Shown here one piece after another: positions 23,701-35,222 of a DNA stretch of 64,000 nucleotides. The translations under genes were made by a program, and so were the position numbers. The notes beneath the pieces are model-generated. The model had not been told where the DNA came from, searched no databases, and saw only the letters and a list, made by a program, of their open reading frames with translations. The stretch lies in the NCBI GenBank assembly GCA_016808115.1, contig JAEQBH010005267.1, positions 124,001-188,000 of the forward strand. Reading direction: 5' to 3'. Position 1 is the stretch's first letter. Each line of letters begins with the position of its first letter. This DNA is from Tetrastigma voinierianum (lineage: Eukaryota > Streptophyta > Magnoliopsida > Vitales > Vitaceae).

Positions 23701-23939
23701 TTGATAGTGTTGTGTATCCATGATTTCGACATAATCTTGGCATGGACTGTTATCCAAGCATAGAGCCACCTTAGATTGCTATAAGAAGGAAGTAAGATTG
23801 GTCAAGCCAGAGGAACCAGTATGATATTTCTCGGGAATCGAAGAGAGATCGTCTTTAATCTCATTAATGCCACACCTCAAAATGCTTCCTAAAGGTTGCC
23901 AGTGGTTATTTGGACTCAGAGGGATAGGAGACAAGAGGG

Positions 23940-25260
23940 GATTAATGGTCGGAAGACATTCCCATAGTCAAAGAGTTCCCAGATGTCTTTCTAGATGATA
24001 TTTCAGGTTTACCCCCGGATAGAGAAATTGAGTTCGTTATTGAACTGATTCCAGGGACCGAGCCAATATCCATTCCTCCATATAGAATGGCGCCAGCAGA
24101 GTTGAAAGAATTGAAGGCACAATTGGAGGAATTGCTAAGCAAGGGCTTCATCCGACGAGTACCTCACCGTGGGAGCCCCAAGCCAGAAGAAGAAAGATGG
24201 AAGAGCTTACGGTTGTGTATAGTCTATGCATACGAATTCCAGCGCACAATACGCAACCGCATCCGTCTCGCATAGATGAGCCATTCGACCACCGCATGGA
24301 TCTCAAAGATATTCTAAGATCGAATTTAAGGTCGCTACCACGCTTGAGGTCCGGAGAATGATGTTTCTAAGACTCCGCTTCAGATTTGTGATACTCTGCC
24401 ACTACGAGTTCATAGTGATGCTATTCGATTACTAATGCCCACTCAAGGCTCATGGATTTGATGAACAGGCATTCAAATTGTGATTTAGATAAGTTTGTGA
24501 TCAGATCTATTGATGACATTCTAGTGTACTCAGCAAGCCTCGTAGAACATGCGTAGCATCTTACGTATTGAAAATTCTTAGAGAGCGCTATACGCTGTTT
24601 AGTAAGTGCGCTTTGGTTGGACAAAGTATTGGTCATCATTTCGCGTAAGGTAATAGTGTGGATCCTCGTAAGATTGAAGCTATAAAGTGAACCTGAAGCC
24701 ACCCACAAATGTTTCCGTTCGCAGCTTCCTTGATCAAGGTGTTATTACAGGAAATTTGTTGATGGATTTTCGAAGATAGCAACTTCGTTGACCAATCTAT
24801 TGAAAAAGAATTAGAAATTCGAGTGGTCAGATACCTACCAAAGATAGTTTTTAAGGAAGCCGGACGTAGACCGACGACGCCTCCAAAGATTAGCACTACC
24901 GGGCCGTGAAAGGATCGACATGTGGTATATAGTGATACCTTATTGGCAAGGTTAAGGTGTGTTTACGCAGATGCAGAGTGATAGCTTATGCTTCTCGCCG
25001 CTAAAGAAGCACGGAGCGTGAACTACTCGACGATGATTTAGAACTAAAGAAGAAGGGGTTTTTCTCTAAAGATCTGGAGACATTATCTATATGGTGTTCC
25101 CTGTCAGATATTCACTGATCATAAGAGCCTGCAATATATCTTCACTCAGAAAGAGCTTAACTTAAGGCAGTGCCGGTGGTTGGAGTTGATTAAGGATTAC
25201 ATTGCACGATGTAGTACCATCCAGAAGGCCAATGTAAGGGTCGATGCCTGTCGAAACCTG
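23940..25260 (+). pseudogene. pol: Tekay reverse transcriptase and RNase H (broken)
   Basis: The RT entry is well preserved: FPDVFLDDISGLPPDREIEF near 23976-24035 and a PIS-IPPYRMAPAELKELK stretch ending near 24118, then a GFIRRV-P segment. The following palm motifs are heavily damaged. The catalytic box reads SIDD at 24506-24517 (Y changed to S) followed by ILVYS. The connection shows KFVDGFSKIATSLTNLLKK near 24750-24810. RNase H keeps IFTDHKSLQYIFTQKELNLR at about 25110-25170 and RWLELIKDY just after. Multiple frameshifts and the altered catalytic tyrosine show it is inactive. Confidence 0.8.
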
Positions 25261-25559
25261 AGGGTTCCCAGCTTATCCCCGTACAGATATCTCCCATCGT
25301 TGATAGAGTTGAGATCTTCGGGAGTTCAATACAGTAGCCGATACAGGACACTGCTGGCAATTCCTCATTTTATGTTCGTCCTCTTCGTGGACTTCAAATC
25401 ACAGCGTCGGGCAGTCAGAGATGATTGCTTGAGGGCGTAGATCGAGGGCGGTAGAAAACCAGAGTTCCGTGATCAAAGATCTACGGGCGTAATAGTTAGA
25501 GGGAGTCAATGTGTGTACCCGAACAGTGAACTAAAAGGGAAAACTCTAGAAGAGGCTCA

Positions 25560-26790
25560 CGCCAAAGATATGCCACACCCTCGGGGCACTACATGTATCA
25601 TAATTCGAGGGAGCATTATGGAAGGGCATGAAAAGGAAATTGCAGATTTTCAGATCCGGGATGCCTAACCCGTCGCCAGTGAAGGCAAAGCACCGTATCT
25701 CGCAGAAAGACACGCCCCTTCCGATCCCGTGTATGGAAGTGGGATAAGATTACTATGGATTTTGTTACCGGCTTCCGAGAACTCGGAGACAACACGATGC
25801 CATATGGGTGATAGTGGATAGACTAACGAAATCAGCGCATTTTCTCCCAGTTAGCAATGATGACCCGTTGGACAAGTTGGCCCAATTATATGTGGAGGAG
25901 ATAGTTAGATTACATGGTGTTCCCATCGATACTCGTGATCGAGACCCCTGATTCACATCCGTATTTCGTCCAACGATAAAGTGATGCATGGGGACTCGAT
26001 TGCACTTTAGCATAGTTTCCATCCTCGGGATCGATGGTCGCAATGAGAGAACTATTCGGGACGTTAGAGGATATGCGTTTAGAGCATGCGTGATAGAGCT
26101 TTTGGCGGAAGCCGATACGATTTATCTCCTGATGAAGTTCGCTCTACAACAGCTATCAACTAAAGATAGGCATGGATCCATTTAAAGTATCAGATGGCCT
26201 AAGTGTCGTGACCCGTATGCTGGGATGAAGTAGGAGAGAGGAGACTGATAGGCCCAGAGTTAGTACAGATTACCTTAGATAAGATCCAGATTGTCCGAGA
26301 CAGACTCAAGATAGCCAGGGATAGACAGAAAAGTTATGCGGACAAACGCCGTAGGGATCTACAGTTTAAGGTAGGCGATAGGGTCTTCCTCAAAGTTTCC
26401 CCTTGGAAAGGTGTCCTCAGATTTGGAAGACGCGGAAAGCTGAGGCCCAGATACATAGGGTCGTATGAGATTATTACCAGAGTGGGACCATAGCATATAG
26501 ATTAGACCTTCCTCCAGAGTTGTCTAAGGTTCATAATGTGTTTCATGTATCCATGCTCCACAAGTACATTCCAGATCCCTCCCATATACTCAGAGATCAG
26601 CCAAGAGGAATCCAAAGGATACTCCACCTATAAGGAGCCCAATGCGTATAGTAGATCGCAGAGCAAATTTTAGAATAAGGTCATTCCGTTAGTCAAAGTT
26701 TTATGGGGGAATCATGGGATTAAAGAGGCTATATGGGAGTTAGAGGCTCAGATGCGCAGTCAATATCCTCAGTTGTTTTCAGATTAAGGT
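25560..26790 (+). pseudogene. pol: Tekay integrase with C-terminal chromodomain (broken)
   Basis: The core starts with WKWDKITMDFVTG near 25730-25770 and continues, after a shift, with VIVDRLTKSAHFLPV near 25810-25855, holding the first catalytic aspartate. The second part (HGVPIDTRDRDP, near 25915-25950) has the aspartate region decayed. The GDRVFLKVSPWKGVLRFG block near 26378-26430 is the integrase C-terminal GPY/F-like part, and the segment KVIPLVKVLWGNHGIKEAIW with LEAQMR near 26680-26750 is the chromodomain end that targets chromoviruses to marked chromatin. The reading ends in front of the 3' LTR. Several stops interrupt it. Confidence 0.8.
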
Positions 26791-26835
26791 ATCCTCTTTA
26801 TGTTAGTTTTGTTCATTTCGAGGACGAAATGTTCT

Positions 26836-26850
26836 AAAGGAGGGAGGATT
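26836..26850 (+). other. Polypurine tract of Tekay element
   Basis: AAAGGAGGGAGGATT immediately precedes the LTR start TGTAACACCCC. This is the expected plus-strand primer site and fixes the 5' edge of the 3' LTR. Confidence 0.8.
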
Positions 26851-29529
26851 TGTAACACCCCGTCCCGATGAGGTGCACAATACATGTAACTGTAAGGGCG
26901 CATATGTGCACCAAGTGCCATTGTAAAGGATAAATTTATAAAGTTTTCAAAGAATTGTGGTACTTTTGCAATTAAGGAAAGTGGAGGGGGTGAAAGTATA
27001 ATTAATGGAAGTTTAAATAGTAAAAATAATAATAATAAATTGCCAAAATAGTTCAGTGGAAAGCTTCAAAATTTCTAGATCTCTGATGACTAAATATACC
27101 GCGCCGTTAAGTTCGCCTTCATGAATCTAGTGACCTAGGAAAGCCATGATCTCGAGACGCTCTAATATTTTACTTAATTCTAGGCAACGAGTGTAGAGTG
27201 AAACCTGAAAACGGGATTTTTAAAAATTCCGAAAAATGGCAAATATTTAAAGAATATTCAATTAGGATAAAGGAAATTGAATTGACAAAAATAAATTGTT
27301 TCAATAAACTGACCAAGAAGTGAAAGAAAAGGGACATGTGGGTCCCACTTAAAGAAAAAGGAAAAAAAACGAAAATAAAAAAGGGATAAAATCAAAAAAA
27401 TCAAACTGCAGGGGAGATGGGCGTAGTGAGAGCGTCCAGAGAGAGAGTGAGACGATTTTTTAATTTTTATTTTCTTCTCTTCGTTCTTTCTCAGATTTAC
27501 GAAAATTGGACCGTAGGCTTTCGTTGGAGCAGAAGGAAGAATTGGACTACGCGAAGAGAGTTACGCATCGGTACCAATATCTTAGCCTTTTGTCAAACTT
27601 TAAAAGGTAGAAAATTTGCCTACTTGTGTTATTTCGAGCCTAAATGCTATATAATGGCTTGAAATTTTCTTAAGCCGTGAGTTCGTAGAACTTCACCCTA
27701 AAATTTTTAGGACTAAGTTTAGAATTTTTGGACTCGTGGTTCTGACAAAATAGGCTGAATTTCGGGACTGTTTTCAGACAATTCGGGTTGAAATTTCAGG
27801 ATTGTAGTCGGATAAGCTCGACATAATTTTCGTAAATGTTTCGTATTTTGTGACTCTATGGAAAGTCCCTTTAGTCAAAAGTTTGCTAAACATATAGTTT
27901 TTATGCATTTAACACGTATGGACATTTTGGTCAATTTCACATCATATTATCGATATCCATATCGAACGGACTCGATACGTAAAAAGTTTTTGTTAGAATC
28001 GAAGTTCGTTCGATATAGTCATTTTGAAAGCCTTGTATATGTTTTATGGTTAAAACGTTAAACTGAGGGCATTTTCGTAATTTGAATGAATTGTGTAGGC
28101 GATTTGAGCATCCGACGAGAATCTAGAGTGCTTGACAAGATTTGAAAGAAATTAGTCGAGAAAAAGGTGAGTACTTAAAATCATTTTCTAAAACGAAAGT
28201 GTTTAAATTACAATTTTGTAAAGTGCTTTGAAAATATAGATTTATAAAGCATTTTTTTTACCTCCCAATTGTTATAATTCAGCTGGTAAAGTTTGATTTC
28301 AAGATTTAAGAAACAGCTTTGGTCTTGTTTAGCAAAAACCCCTAGATGGCATAGCCTGGCCTCCGATCATGCATTTTATCGCACAAGTAAGGTTATGATA
28401 TTATGACTAACTATATTGCCTGCCTAAGAATTTGGGGTTAGATCACATATATTTATATAGTGAGTCGCTCTCCGTACATCTCGAGGTATATATTAGCGCT
28501 ACTACTTAGTACATAGCGATGAGGTGTTGGTTCCGAGGTTCCATCACCGAGCATTTTGGTTTCGAGGTTCCATTATGCTATATAGATCCCGCCGTGTTCA
28601 CCGGACCATCTTAGTCGGGTAGTGTTCCGAGGTTCACTACCGATGTCAGGTTCCGAGGTTCCATGGCATCACATCTAGGGTATTTCGTAAAAACAAATAC
28701 AATGGTAATTGATTTCAAAGATAGCACTTTCAGATATTAATCCACCACCGAAACAGTTTTCAAAGAAGATAAATAGTTTCATACAGCTTTCAAAGAAATA
28801 AATAGTTTCGTAACAATGTTGTTAAATAGTTTTCGTATCAGCCAAAGAGCTAGAACAAGCCGTAATCAGCTGTGAATGGTTTTCACAGCAAAACTCGCTT
28901 CATAAAACAGCTTACTACCATTTATATGTAATGCATTTTCATATCGAGGTACATACAAATAGACAAAGAATATTTAGAACTTATAGTACTCCACCGAGCC
29001 GCCTTTGGCCTAGTTTTGTTTTTAAAATACCGTGTTCAGTGCAAGTGCCGGGGTTTTAAAGACCTTCCAGATTTCGATCCTAGACGCTGTCAGGATTTAT
29101 ATATATGATAAGGTGTAAATTAAAATAGTAAGTTAAAATGTGGCATTTGTATATGTAAATATCTTTTGGTAAATATGCATGCATGGTTTTGGGAAAAACA
29201 AATGCGTATGAAATTATGTTGGATTGATTTTATCTTATATTTTGATGAGGACCCGAGGTCCTTTATGATTGTAGCTGGATTTTCAAATATCGGGAGTGTA
29301 TTTTTATATACAGTGATTTTTGTATTTTGGGCTTAACCACCGTACAGCTTGTTATGTCGCCGGATTTTCAAATCTAGTTTGATAGAAAGTGAATAATTTT
29401 TATAACCCACGCTTCCTAATACAAGCCAAATAGCTTACGCTTTAGCTTCATGTAACTCATAATGAGCGAGCTTCGTCGGAGGTTACCGTGGAGCCGCGGC
29501 GCATTTCCCCGTCACTAAAGGTCCTCACA
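26851..29529 (+). repeat. 3' LTR of Tekay element
   Basis: About 2679 bp from TGTAACACCCCGTCCC to GGTCCTCACA. It contains a block TTTCTAGATCTCTGATGA near 27070 that also occurs in the L1 LTRs (3650 and the reverse complement near 53930), hinting at a shared ancestral LTR segment. Its last 149 bp match the 5' LTR remnant. No TATA box was assigned with confidence. Confidence 0.8.
28529..28664 (+). repeat. GGTTCCGAGGTTCCA repeats inside Tekay LTR
   Basis: GGTTCCGAGGTTCCA or close variants occur at about 28529, 28559, 28624 and 28649, with CACCG and CTACCG words between them. The spacing is irregular (about 25-65 bp), so this is a cluster of short direct repeats rather than a uniform array. Confidence 0.65.
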
Positions 29530-30236
29530 ATTACGCATAAAAAGTCGTATGTATACACACATATCATTAAACTCAACCTCGCCCTATACCTCGGGAAAAA
29601 TCGTGGATCGGGTTAACATCAAATGGAAGCCCAGGGGAACCCAGGGTCTCATCCCGAGGCCCCCTTACCAGTATCACACCCTTCGCCTCCATCTTAGATG
29701 AATCGAGGAGTCCATTAACAAAATGCAATCAGGAACTCTGGATCGACATGGACATCCGGCCACCCTATGCCACCCTCAAGGAATAAGAAAAACAAATCTC
29801 GACCAATGAAAGGTCAAGTTGGTACAAGAGGTTCAGTACACTACATCCGGTTAGAATCTGAATGGTGTTGGGATGGACGAGAGCCGGCGGCCCGGTGAAA
29901 TGCAAAAACTACTTGACAATGGCAGGCACATGGAAGCCGCCACCCGCCGCAAGGTGCCTCGGGTAAAAACACCACGCTGTGTTCTCCACCCAGAGTGGAC
30001 TCATCCGTACCCTCCATCAATGTGAGGTCGATGTTATCGTGACATCACACAGCTCAACCTCCATCGTCAGGATTTAGACGATGTTTGCAGAAGGTGTCCC
30101 CCGGTAGTCTTTTGCCACCGCCTAACCGGGTGGAAGTCGCTTCCTGGCCTCTCGCCATTCTACAAGAAGACCAAAGGAGGGGCGAGAGAACAAAAGTCAG
30201 CCCCAAGCCATAAACCGAACTGGTAAGAAGGCGAAA
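29530..30236 (-). pseudogene. Tat-1 antisense gene, N-terminal part (broken)
   Basis: The minus strand holds the N-terminal half of the antisense protein. Near 29975-29920 it reads VFLPEAPCGGWRLP, followed after a frameshift by an SWSRFLFLY-like and a DVHVDPEFLI segment (29800-29730). These correspond to the FENGLHFPLHPFIKRVLQHF block of the Tat-3 antisense gene, the conserved core of the Transposase_28-like family. An acidic leader with DLTLMEGTDESTLGGEHS lies before it. The gene is cut at 29530 by the Tekay element and continues at 22112. Function unknown; broken by stops. Confidence 0.55.
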
Positions 30237-30639
30237 TCACCAAGCCTGAGCAAGGATCACCCGGACCTAAAAGGTTCTAAACATACCCTCTCCTCGGAAC
30301 TTCCTACGATCGGAAACTGGCCACTAACCAAGATTCAACACGACAAGACGAAAACGGTGCTTACCTATGAAATGAAAGCTGCTGCCGCCCGGAAAACCTA
30401 CCGCAAAAAGCAGAGTCACACCAAAGATACCCGCATAAAACCTTGAACTAGAAGAAAGCAAGTAAACACAAATGTGATTGAATGGGAGAAGGGAAAACTC
30501 CATGATGTCTCCCTATATACCAAATGCATAGGCCATGCAGACGCATTAAATTCACCGTTGACTCATCATATCCACTGCCAGTTTGAATCTTGGCGACGAT
30601 TCACCTATTAAGGCACAGTAAACAAACATGGGCCAAACT
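30237..30639 (+). other. Tat-1 3' non-coding region
   Basis: No coding motif is visible on either strand. By position it is the leader of the antisense gene and the lead-in to the Tat-1 3' LTR, comparable with 62030-62475 of Tat-3. It ends at the target duplication CGTGG of the next insertion. Confidence 0.4.
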
Positions 30640-30644
30640 CGTGG

Positions 30645-32851
30645 TATAATGCCCAAAAAAATACCCTATAATTTTATAATAAAAATTATTATATATATTC
30701 TGGGCATAAATTGAGCCAACTTGGGTATTTTCCGGGAATTGTTAAATGATTATTGAATAAATGATTATATGGCTAAGAGCCAAATGCAAATATTATATGC
30801 TAAATGAGAATTGATTGAACCTGGAAATTAACCCAAGTGTAAAAAGGGCGAGAGATAAAGAATTGTAAAATAAGGACCTAAAGATTATATATAAATGATT
30901 TTTTAGGTCTAAGTGTGAATATTGAAAATTGAAGTGCAATTAGAGAGATTTATGGGCTATATAGTGAATTGGGATAACTTAAACCAATAATGCATTTTTG
31001 TGGCCAAACAAGGCCTTATGAAGAATAAGTGACTTAAGACCAAAAAGGAGAAAATGAGAAATGAGAAATGGGTGTGTAAGCCAAACAAGGCCTTACACTT
31101 AAAGGGGATTTAAAAGACCAAAGTGGTCTAGGGAGCTCATTTTGAGCAAATCACGTTTTTGGGGAGAGAAGAGAGGAGAAAAGTGAGAGAAAGCTAGGGT
31201 TTGCAAGGAGTGATTTTGGTGAGATTGTTTCCCATTTCTTGCTTCTAAGAGACCAAGCAACATGGAAGGGAAGATTTGAAGAGATTCAAGGTAAGAAAAC
31301 AAAACCCTAACTTCATCTTTTATGATTTTGATTTTGGGGGAAAAGCCCTAACTTAAGAGAAGAGGTTTTCATTGATTCTAAACCACTTTTGGAGTTGTTT
31401 TGAGTGGATTCCATGGTGGATTTTTTTATATGGGATGAATTGGAGGAGTTATATTGAAGAAAAATGGGAGAGAGTGGCGAATCGCCATTTTGGGCAATCC
31501 CGTAAGTGGTACCTATTCACTTCAGACGCTATGCACTTTTAAGTCTCATATTCGTGCACCGATTGTTTAGGACCCTAACAGTAATAATGGGGTTCAAATA
31601 AGAATGAAACTAAGAAAATGTAGTCAGACTGCCAGCCGGCGATATTAGTTTAGTACGACACTGTTCAACTACTAAGAGTGGAGAATTTGTATTTGACTAA
31701 AAGGGCGAAGAGACAAATAACCTAACCTAAGACCTGCATCGAACGAGAAAATGATCGGAGCACTAATTTTGTTCTCTATTTGTTCTTTGTTCTCTATTCT
31801 ATGTCTGTTCTTTGTGACTCAATTCTCATTTCAAGCTCTATTTGTGAAATATATATATACATTGATTTGAATTATTAGCATTCGAAATGTTTTGTCAAAT
31901 ATCTGCATGTGTGCACATATTTGAACTATAAGTGAATTTACCTCATGAGAATAAATTGATTTCAAATGTATTATTGAACAAACAACATAACGGGATCTAC
32001 CAACTGAATTCGTCATGAAGGTAACCGTATTTGTTAAATGTGAAATCACATTGATACTCGACGACAAATGTGACAGATTCACCAACCGAATCTGGCCGTG
32101 AATGTCTTATCTTTATAGTCATATGTGAGATTGAAATAGCCAATGTGGAAATCACATTGCTACTGAATGACAAACAGGACAGGATTCACCAATTTAATCT
32201 GTCGTGAATGTTGACTCTATAGCCATATGTGAAATCACAAACCGAAACGCGAAAAAAATGATTCGAAAGTGTATTTGTATAAGTATCTTTTTCATTATAC
32301 ATAGACATTGTTTAAAGGCATTATTTTGATAAATGCATGATTTGTACTGAACTAAAAAGGAATAGAGAATTGTATAGAACCACTAAGCATGAAAATGCTT
32401 AGCGTATTGTTTTATCAATCCGCAGGTACCAAGTGATAGACAGTGATTGCAAGCGGACTCAAGGTCGAGGAGCTCAGAGTCATCTAGAAAGATCACGGAG
32501 TATGCTCCGTTACATGCATCATCACCATTTTGAACATGACATTGTTTTGTAAACAAAAGGATTTCAAATCCAAAATTATTTTTGTACTTATATCCGATTA
32601 CGATTTTGGATATTATGTTGTAAACGGCATAAAATGTCATTTTTGGTTAAATGCATATTTTGTAAAGGAATTGCATTGAAATTGTAAATGTTTGTGGGCT
32701 TGCCCTAAATGGAAATCGCCTCCACAAAGATATGAGAATGAAAACATTTATATTAATGAATTGTATTTGATAAATGGATTTGATAAAGGCTTCATTAAGG
32801 TCCCCTCGGGTTCGTTCCTGGATCCGCCAACCGGTCCACGGCCGGATTACA
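30645..32851. mobile_element. Solo LTR with CGTGG target duplication
   Basis: The 2207 bp block begins TATAATGCCC (probably TGTAAT originally) and ends GGATTACA, so its ends are inverted TGTAAT/ATTACA, as expected for an LTR. CGTGG at 30640-30644 is repeated exactly at 32852-32856. No gag, pol or primer site lies inside. A mid-part reads like a 5' leader (AGCTAGGGTTTGCAAGGAG near 31190 and a GGTAAGAAAACAAAACCC step at 31290). The family has no other copy in the window. Confidence 0.65.
31980..32245. repeat. Three diverged ~100 bp tandem repeats inside the solo LTR
   Basis: Segments with the order (A/T)GTGAAATCACATTG-TACT-GACAAA-GACAG-ATTCACCAA-AATCTG-CGTGAATGT repeat at about 32040 and 32148, with partial copies at about 31985 and 32225. 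The copies differ by substitutions and small gaps. Confidence 0.7.
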
Positions 32852-32856
32852 CGTGG

Positions 32857-34254
32857 CCCGTGTGTCACCTTAGCAGACGCAATGAGCGCCGGCCCACTAT
32901 GTTATTCCTAGATCGGCCAATATCAATCAAAGCAAGTCAAATACCATAGCCTTCGGCCATAAGAATCGCCCTCATCACAACTAAGAATTGAAAAGTACTG
33001 GGATACAGGCGTGGCACGCCAGGAATTTCAAGAAATATAAATTCATTAATTACGCCAAAAGACGTTCGTAATTACATGACATCATTTACAAAGTGATCAT
33101 ACTATGACTACATGATCCATCCGAATCAAATACAGAGCTCAAACAAAAGCAATTATGGGTGCGGAGGCCGAAAATGAGGAAAGAAGCAGCTGAAGAAGAA
33201 AGGTCCTATGGAAGTGGAAAGGAACGCGAAGAACCCTATTGATTCGGGAGGGGGTGTCCTTGGATGCAAGAGGGACTCGACCAAGTTTTTGAACCACCCA
33301 AAGGCCAACTAGAATAAGGATATTCAATTCCGACTACCAACTCGCAATCTTCGACCGTCTACATGATGGAAATCATCACGCTCTCAAACCGTCTATCGTG
33401 AATCATCCTTCATTCAACAACTCTAAGTTCGACTTAACGCCTCTAACCACCTTCTCCGTCAAGCCCAGGATTACCAAAGGGTAATAAAGGAATTCTCCAC
33501 CCTCCAAACCTTTTATAGAGACCTCCAGCCTTAACGGTATCCCAAGCGACCACAACAAATGTGAATCCTAAAAGTTAGAAAATTCACGTTGGAACATACA
33601 ACATTGATTGTCCGATGTTCCCCATGCTAGGTAGTCAGTCGCTTTTTCTCCTGTTTGGGGATAACTCCATTCCAAATAGGAAAAGGGCATTAGGTACCAT
33701 GGGCTTGAGCCCAACTACTCCCAAATTTAATAAAGCCCCAAATTGACTAAGGACGATAGGATGATGGCCCAATCTATGGGCTCAATCGCTCATTTACAAA
33801 TCAGGTCCAAACATACATCCTCTACCGAGTAGGGCATATACCGCCTAGACATTGTTCTTGGTCATTAACATCTTTAAAGGCATCCGGATGACCTCCTTGA
33901 ACTTGAACAAGTATAAGTCACGCCATAACCACCCTGAGGGTGGTCAAACATTTCTTGGGTCAGAAAATGCAGACGATTGGGCTATCTAAAAGGAAGAACA
34001 GGTCATAACGCATGGAAAGAGCGCCACCTTCCCCTTCCGTTTCGGAAGGAGATCATCTACTTTCCATGGAAAGAGGATCGCCTTCCTTCTAGATAAAAGC
34101 AAGAAATAATAGAAGAAAAAGGTACGCGCAATTCCATACTGAATAAGGAGGCTTACCATTCAAAGCAATGCATCTAACTTACATCGTAGAAGCGCTGGCA
34201 CACCCCGCCGTTTTCTTGCTTGTTTTGCAAGCATTCGCTAACTGGTTAAGCATC
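32857..34254 (+). mobile_element. Tat-1 3' tail with probable LTR remnant
   Basis: The only specific match is near 34122: AAAAAGGTACGCGCAATTCC followed by CTGAATAAG corresponds in place and sequence to the GAAAGGTACGCACAAAA / CCCTAAGCAG block of the Tat-2 and Tat-3 LTRs just after their TATA box. That suggests the Tat-1 3' LTR covers roughly 33500-34250. I could not set its start or find a target duplication. Minus-strand frame 33139-33327 has no recognisable motif. Confidence 0.4.
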
Positions 34255-35222
34255 GGAGAAGCAACGGGTTTCTCTGGTAACGGCTCACCATGTCGACTGC
34301 AAAGAAGATGTTCAGCCTTGTGCATAGCATGGCATACATAAGATTCCCAATCGCCTAAGCATATGGTACTATGGACATGCGTTTCTTTTCCTCATTTGTT
34401 TTAAGACACTGGTCCAAGCATAAAGCACTCCCCTTCTCAACAGGGGTGTCAATGAGTTTGGAATTCTCCATGCGAAATCGTTCAAGAATCTTCTTTATGC
34501 AAGTCTCTTGAGACAAATCAAGAAGCTTCTTAGAGTAGTCTTTAATAATCTCAACTCCAGCACAAATGCGCTTCACCCATGTCCTTCATCTCAAAAGTAG
34601 AGGACAACCACTTCTTAGTGGCGACAATAGAGTCCATATCTTTTCTTGCTATAAGAATGTCGTTAACATACAAAGATAGGATGAGCACACTCTTCTTTGA
34701 ACACTAAAGATACACATAATGGTCCTCTTCAATTATCTCAAAACCATGAGAGATAATTGAGTCATGAACTATGAAGTACCATTGTCTAGATGACTGCTTT
34801 TGGAAACCATAAATGGAACGTTTAAGCTTACACATTTTGCGCTCTTGTCCCTTGACTTCAAAACCCATAGGTTGAGTCATGTAGATCTCTTCATCTAGCT
34901 CTTGTCCCTCTCTTGAAGATAGTGGTACGCCACTCAATTCCTCCAACTCATAGAGGTCTAAACTCTCATTGACATCGCCTATGCTAGGGAAATCATTCTC
35001 AATGAAATCAACATCGCACGAATCCACTTCAGTCTTTCCCCCATTCGGGTGTTCACCAAACATCACATAGTCCTTCGAGCCTTCAAGGTACCTTATGAAA
35101 GTATGCATTCTAGCTCTAGGGCCCAACTTTCCATAATTATGGTTGGTGTTGTAAACATACCCTGTTGATCCCCATGGGCGCAAATGCTCCAAATTGGGCT
35201 TTTTTCCATGCCATAGCCTCAT
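34255..35222 (-). pseudogene. pol: Copia reverse transcriptase (truncated, broken)
   Basis: The piece at 34704-35222 opens with the integrase end (LWHGKKPNLEHLRPWGSTGY) and runs through a linker to the RT entry with IYMTQPMGFE and KLKRSIYGFQKQSSRQWY, the Copia RT fingers and palm. A DHYVYL stretch at its end precedes the catalytic YVDD region, which lies in another frame near 34690-34640. A second open piece at 34355-34576 carries CIKKILERFRMENSK and DTPVEKG, and the segment to 34255 reads GNLMYAMLCTR. This is typical Copia RT C-terminus. Frameshifts break it at about 34700 and 34580. Confidence 0.85.

Larger units (their letters stand above)
22113..29529 (+). mobile_element. Tekay/Del-type chromovirus (Gypsy) with truncated 5' LTR
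   Basis: The order is 146 bp of 5' LTR, primer site, gag, protease, RT, RNase H, integrase, chromodomain region and a complete 2.68 kb 3' LTR. The initiator-Met-like primer site, the protease-RT motifs and the C-terminal ISRTKCSKGG-type reading just before the 3' LTR are those of plant Del/Tekay elements. All coding parts are interrupted. The element splits the Tat-1 antisense gene, whose pieces lie on both sides. No target duplication can be checked because the 5' LTR has lost its start. Confidence 0.85.
5336..34254 (+). mobile_element. Tat-1: old Tat-type Gypsy element, host of several nested insertions
   Basis: After the later insertions are subtracted, the order is RT, RNase H, integrase (5336-8432), tandem array (8497-8910), antisense gene on the minus strand (N-terminus near 30236, C-terminus near 8990), then a 3' tail (30237-30639 and 32857-34254). 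This is the order of plant Tat/Retand/Grande-type elements and matches Tat-3 at 49464-63033. The 5' LTR, gag and protease are not present; the 5' side is an unrelated LTR (3576-5335). The antisense frame continues across the insertion site at 10459-21462. The right boundary is uncertain and is set where a Copia remnant begins. Confidence 0.6.

Noticed and set aside
31099..31302. Possible first exon with splice donor near 31290
   Set aside because: GGTAAG after a purine-rich leader looks exon-like, but the site is within a solo LTR and no downstream exon was found.
32383..32640. 85-codon minus-strand frame as a gene
   Set aside because: It lies inside a solo LTR and has no recognisable motif.
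32960..33350. Second antisense-gene tail
   Set aside because: A resemblance to the 3' end of the Tat-3 antisense gene (ATTCAT-TAA-TTAC words) was too weak and in the wrong place in the element order.
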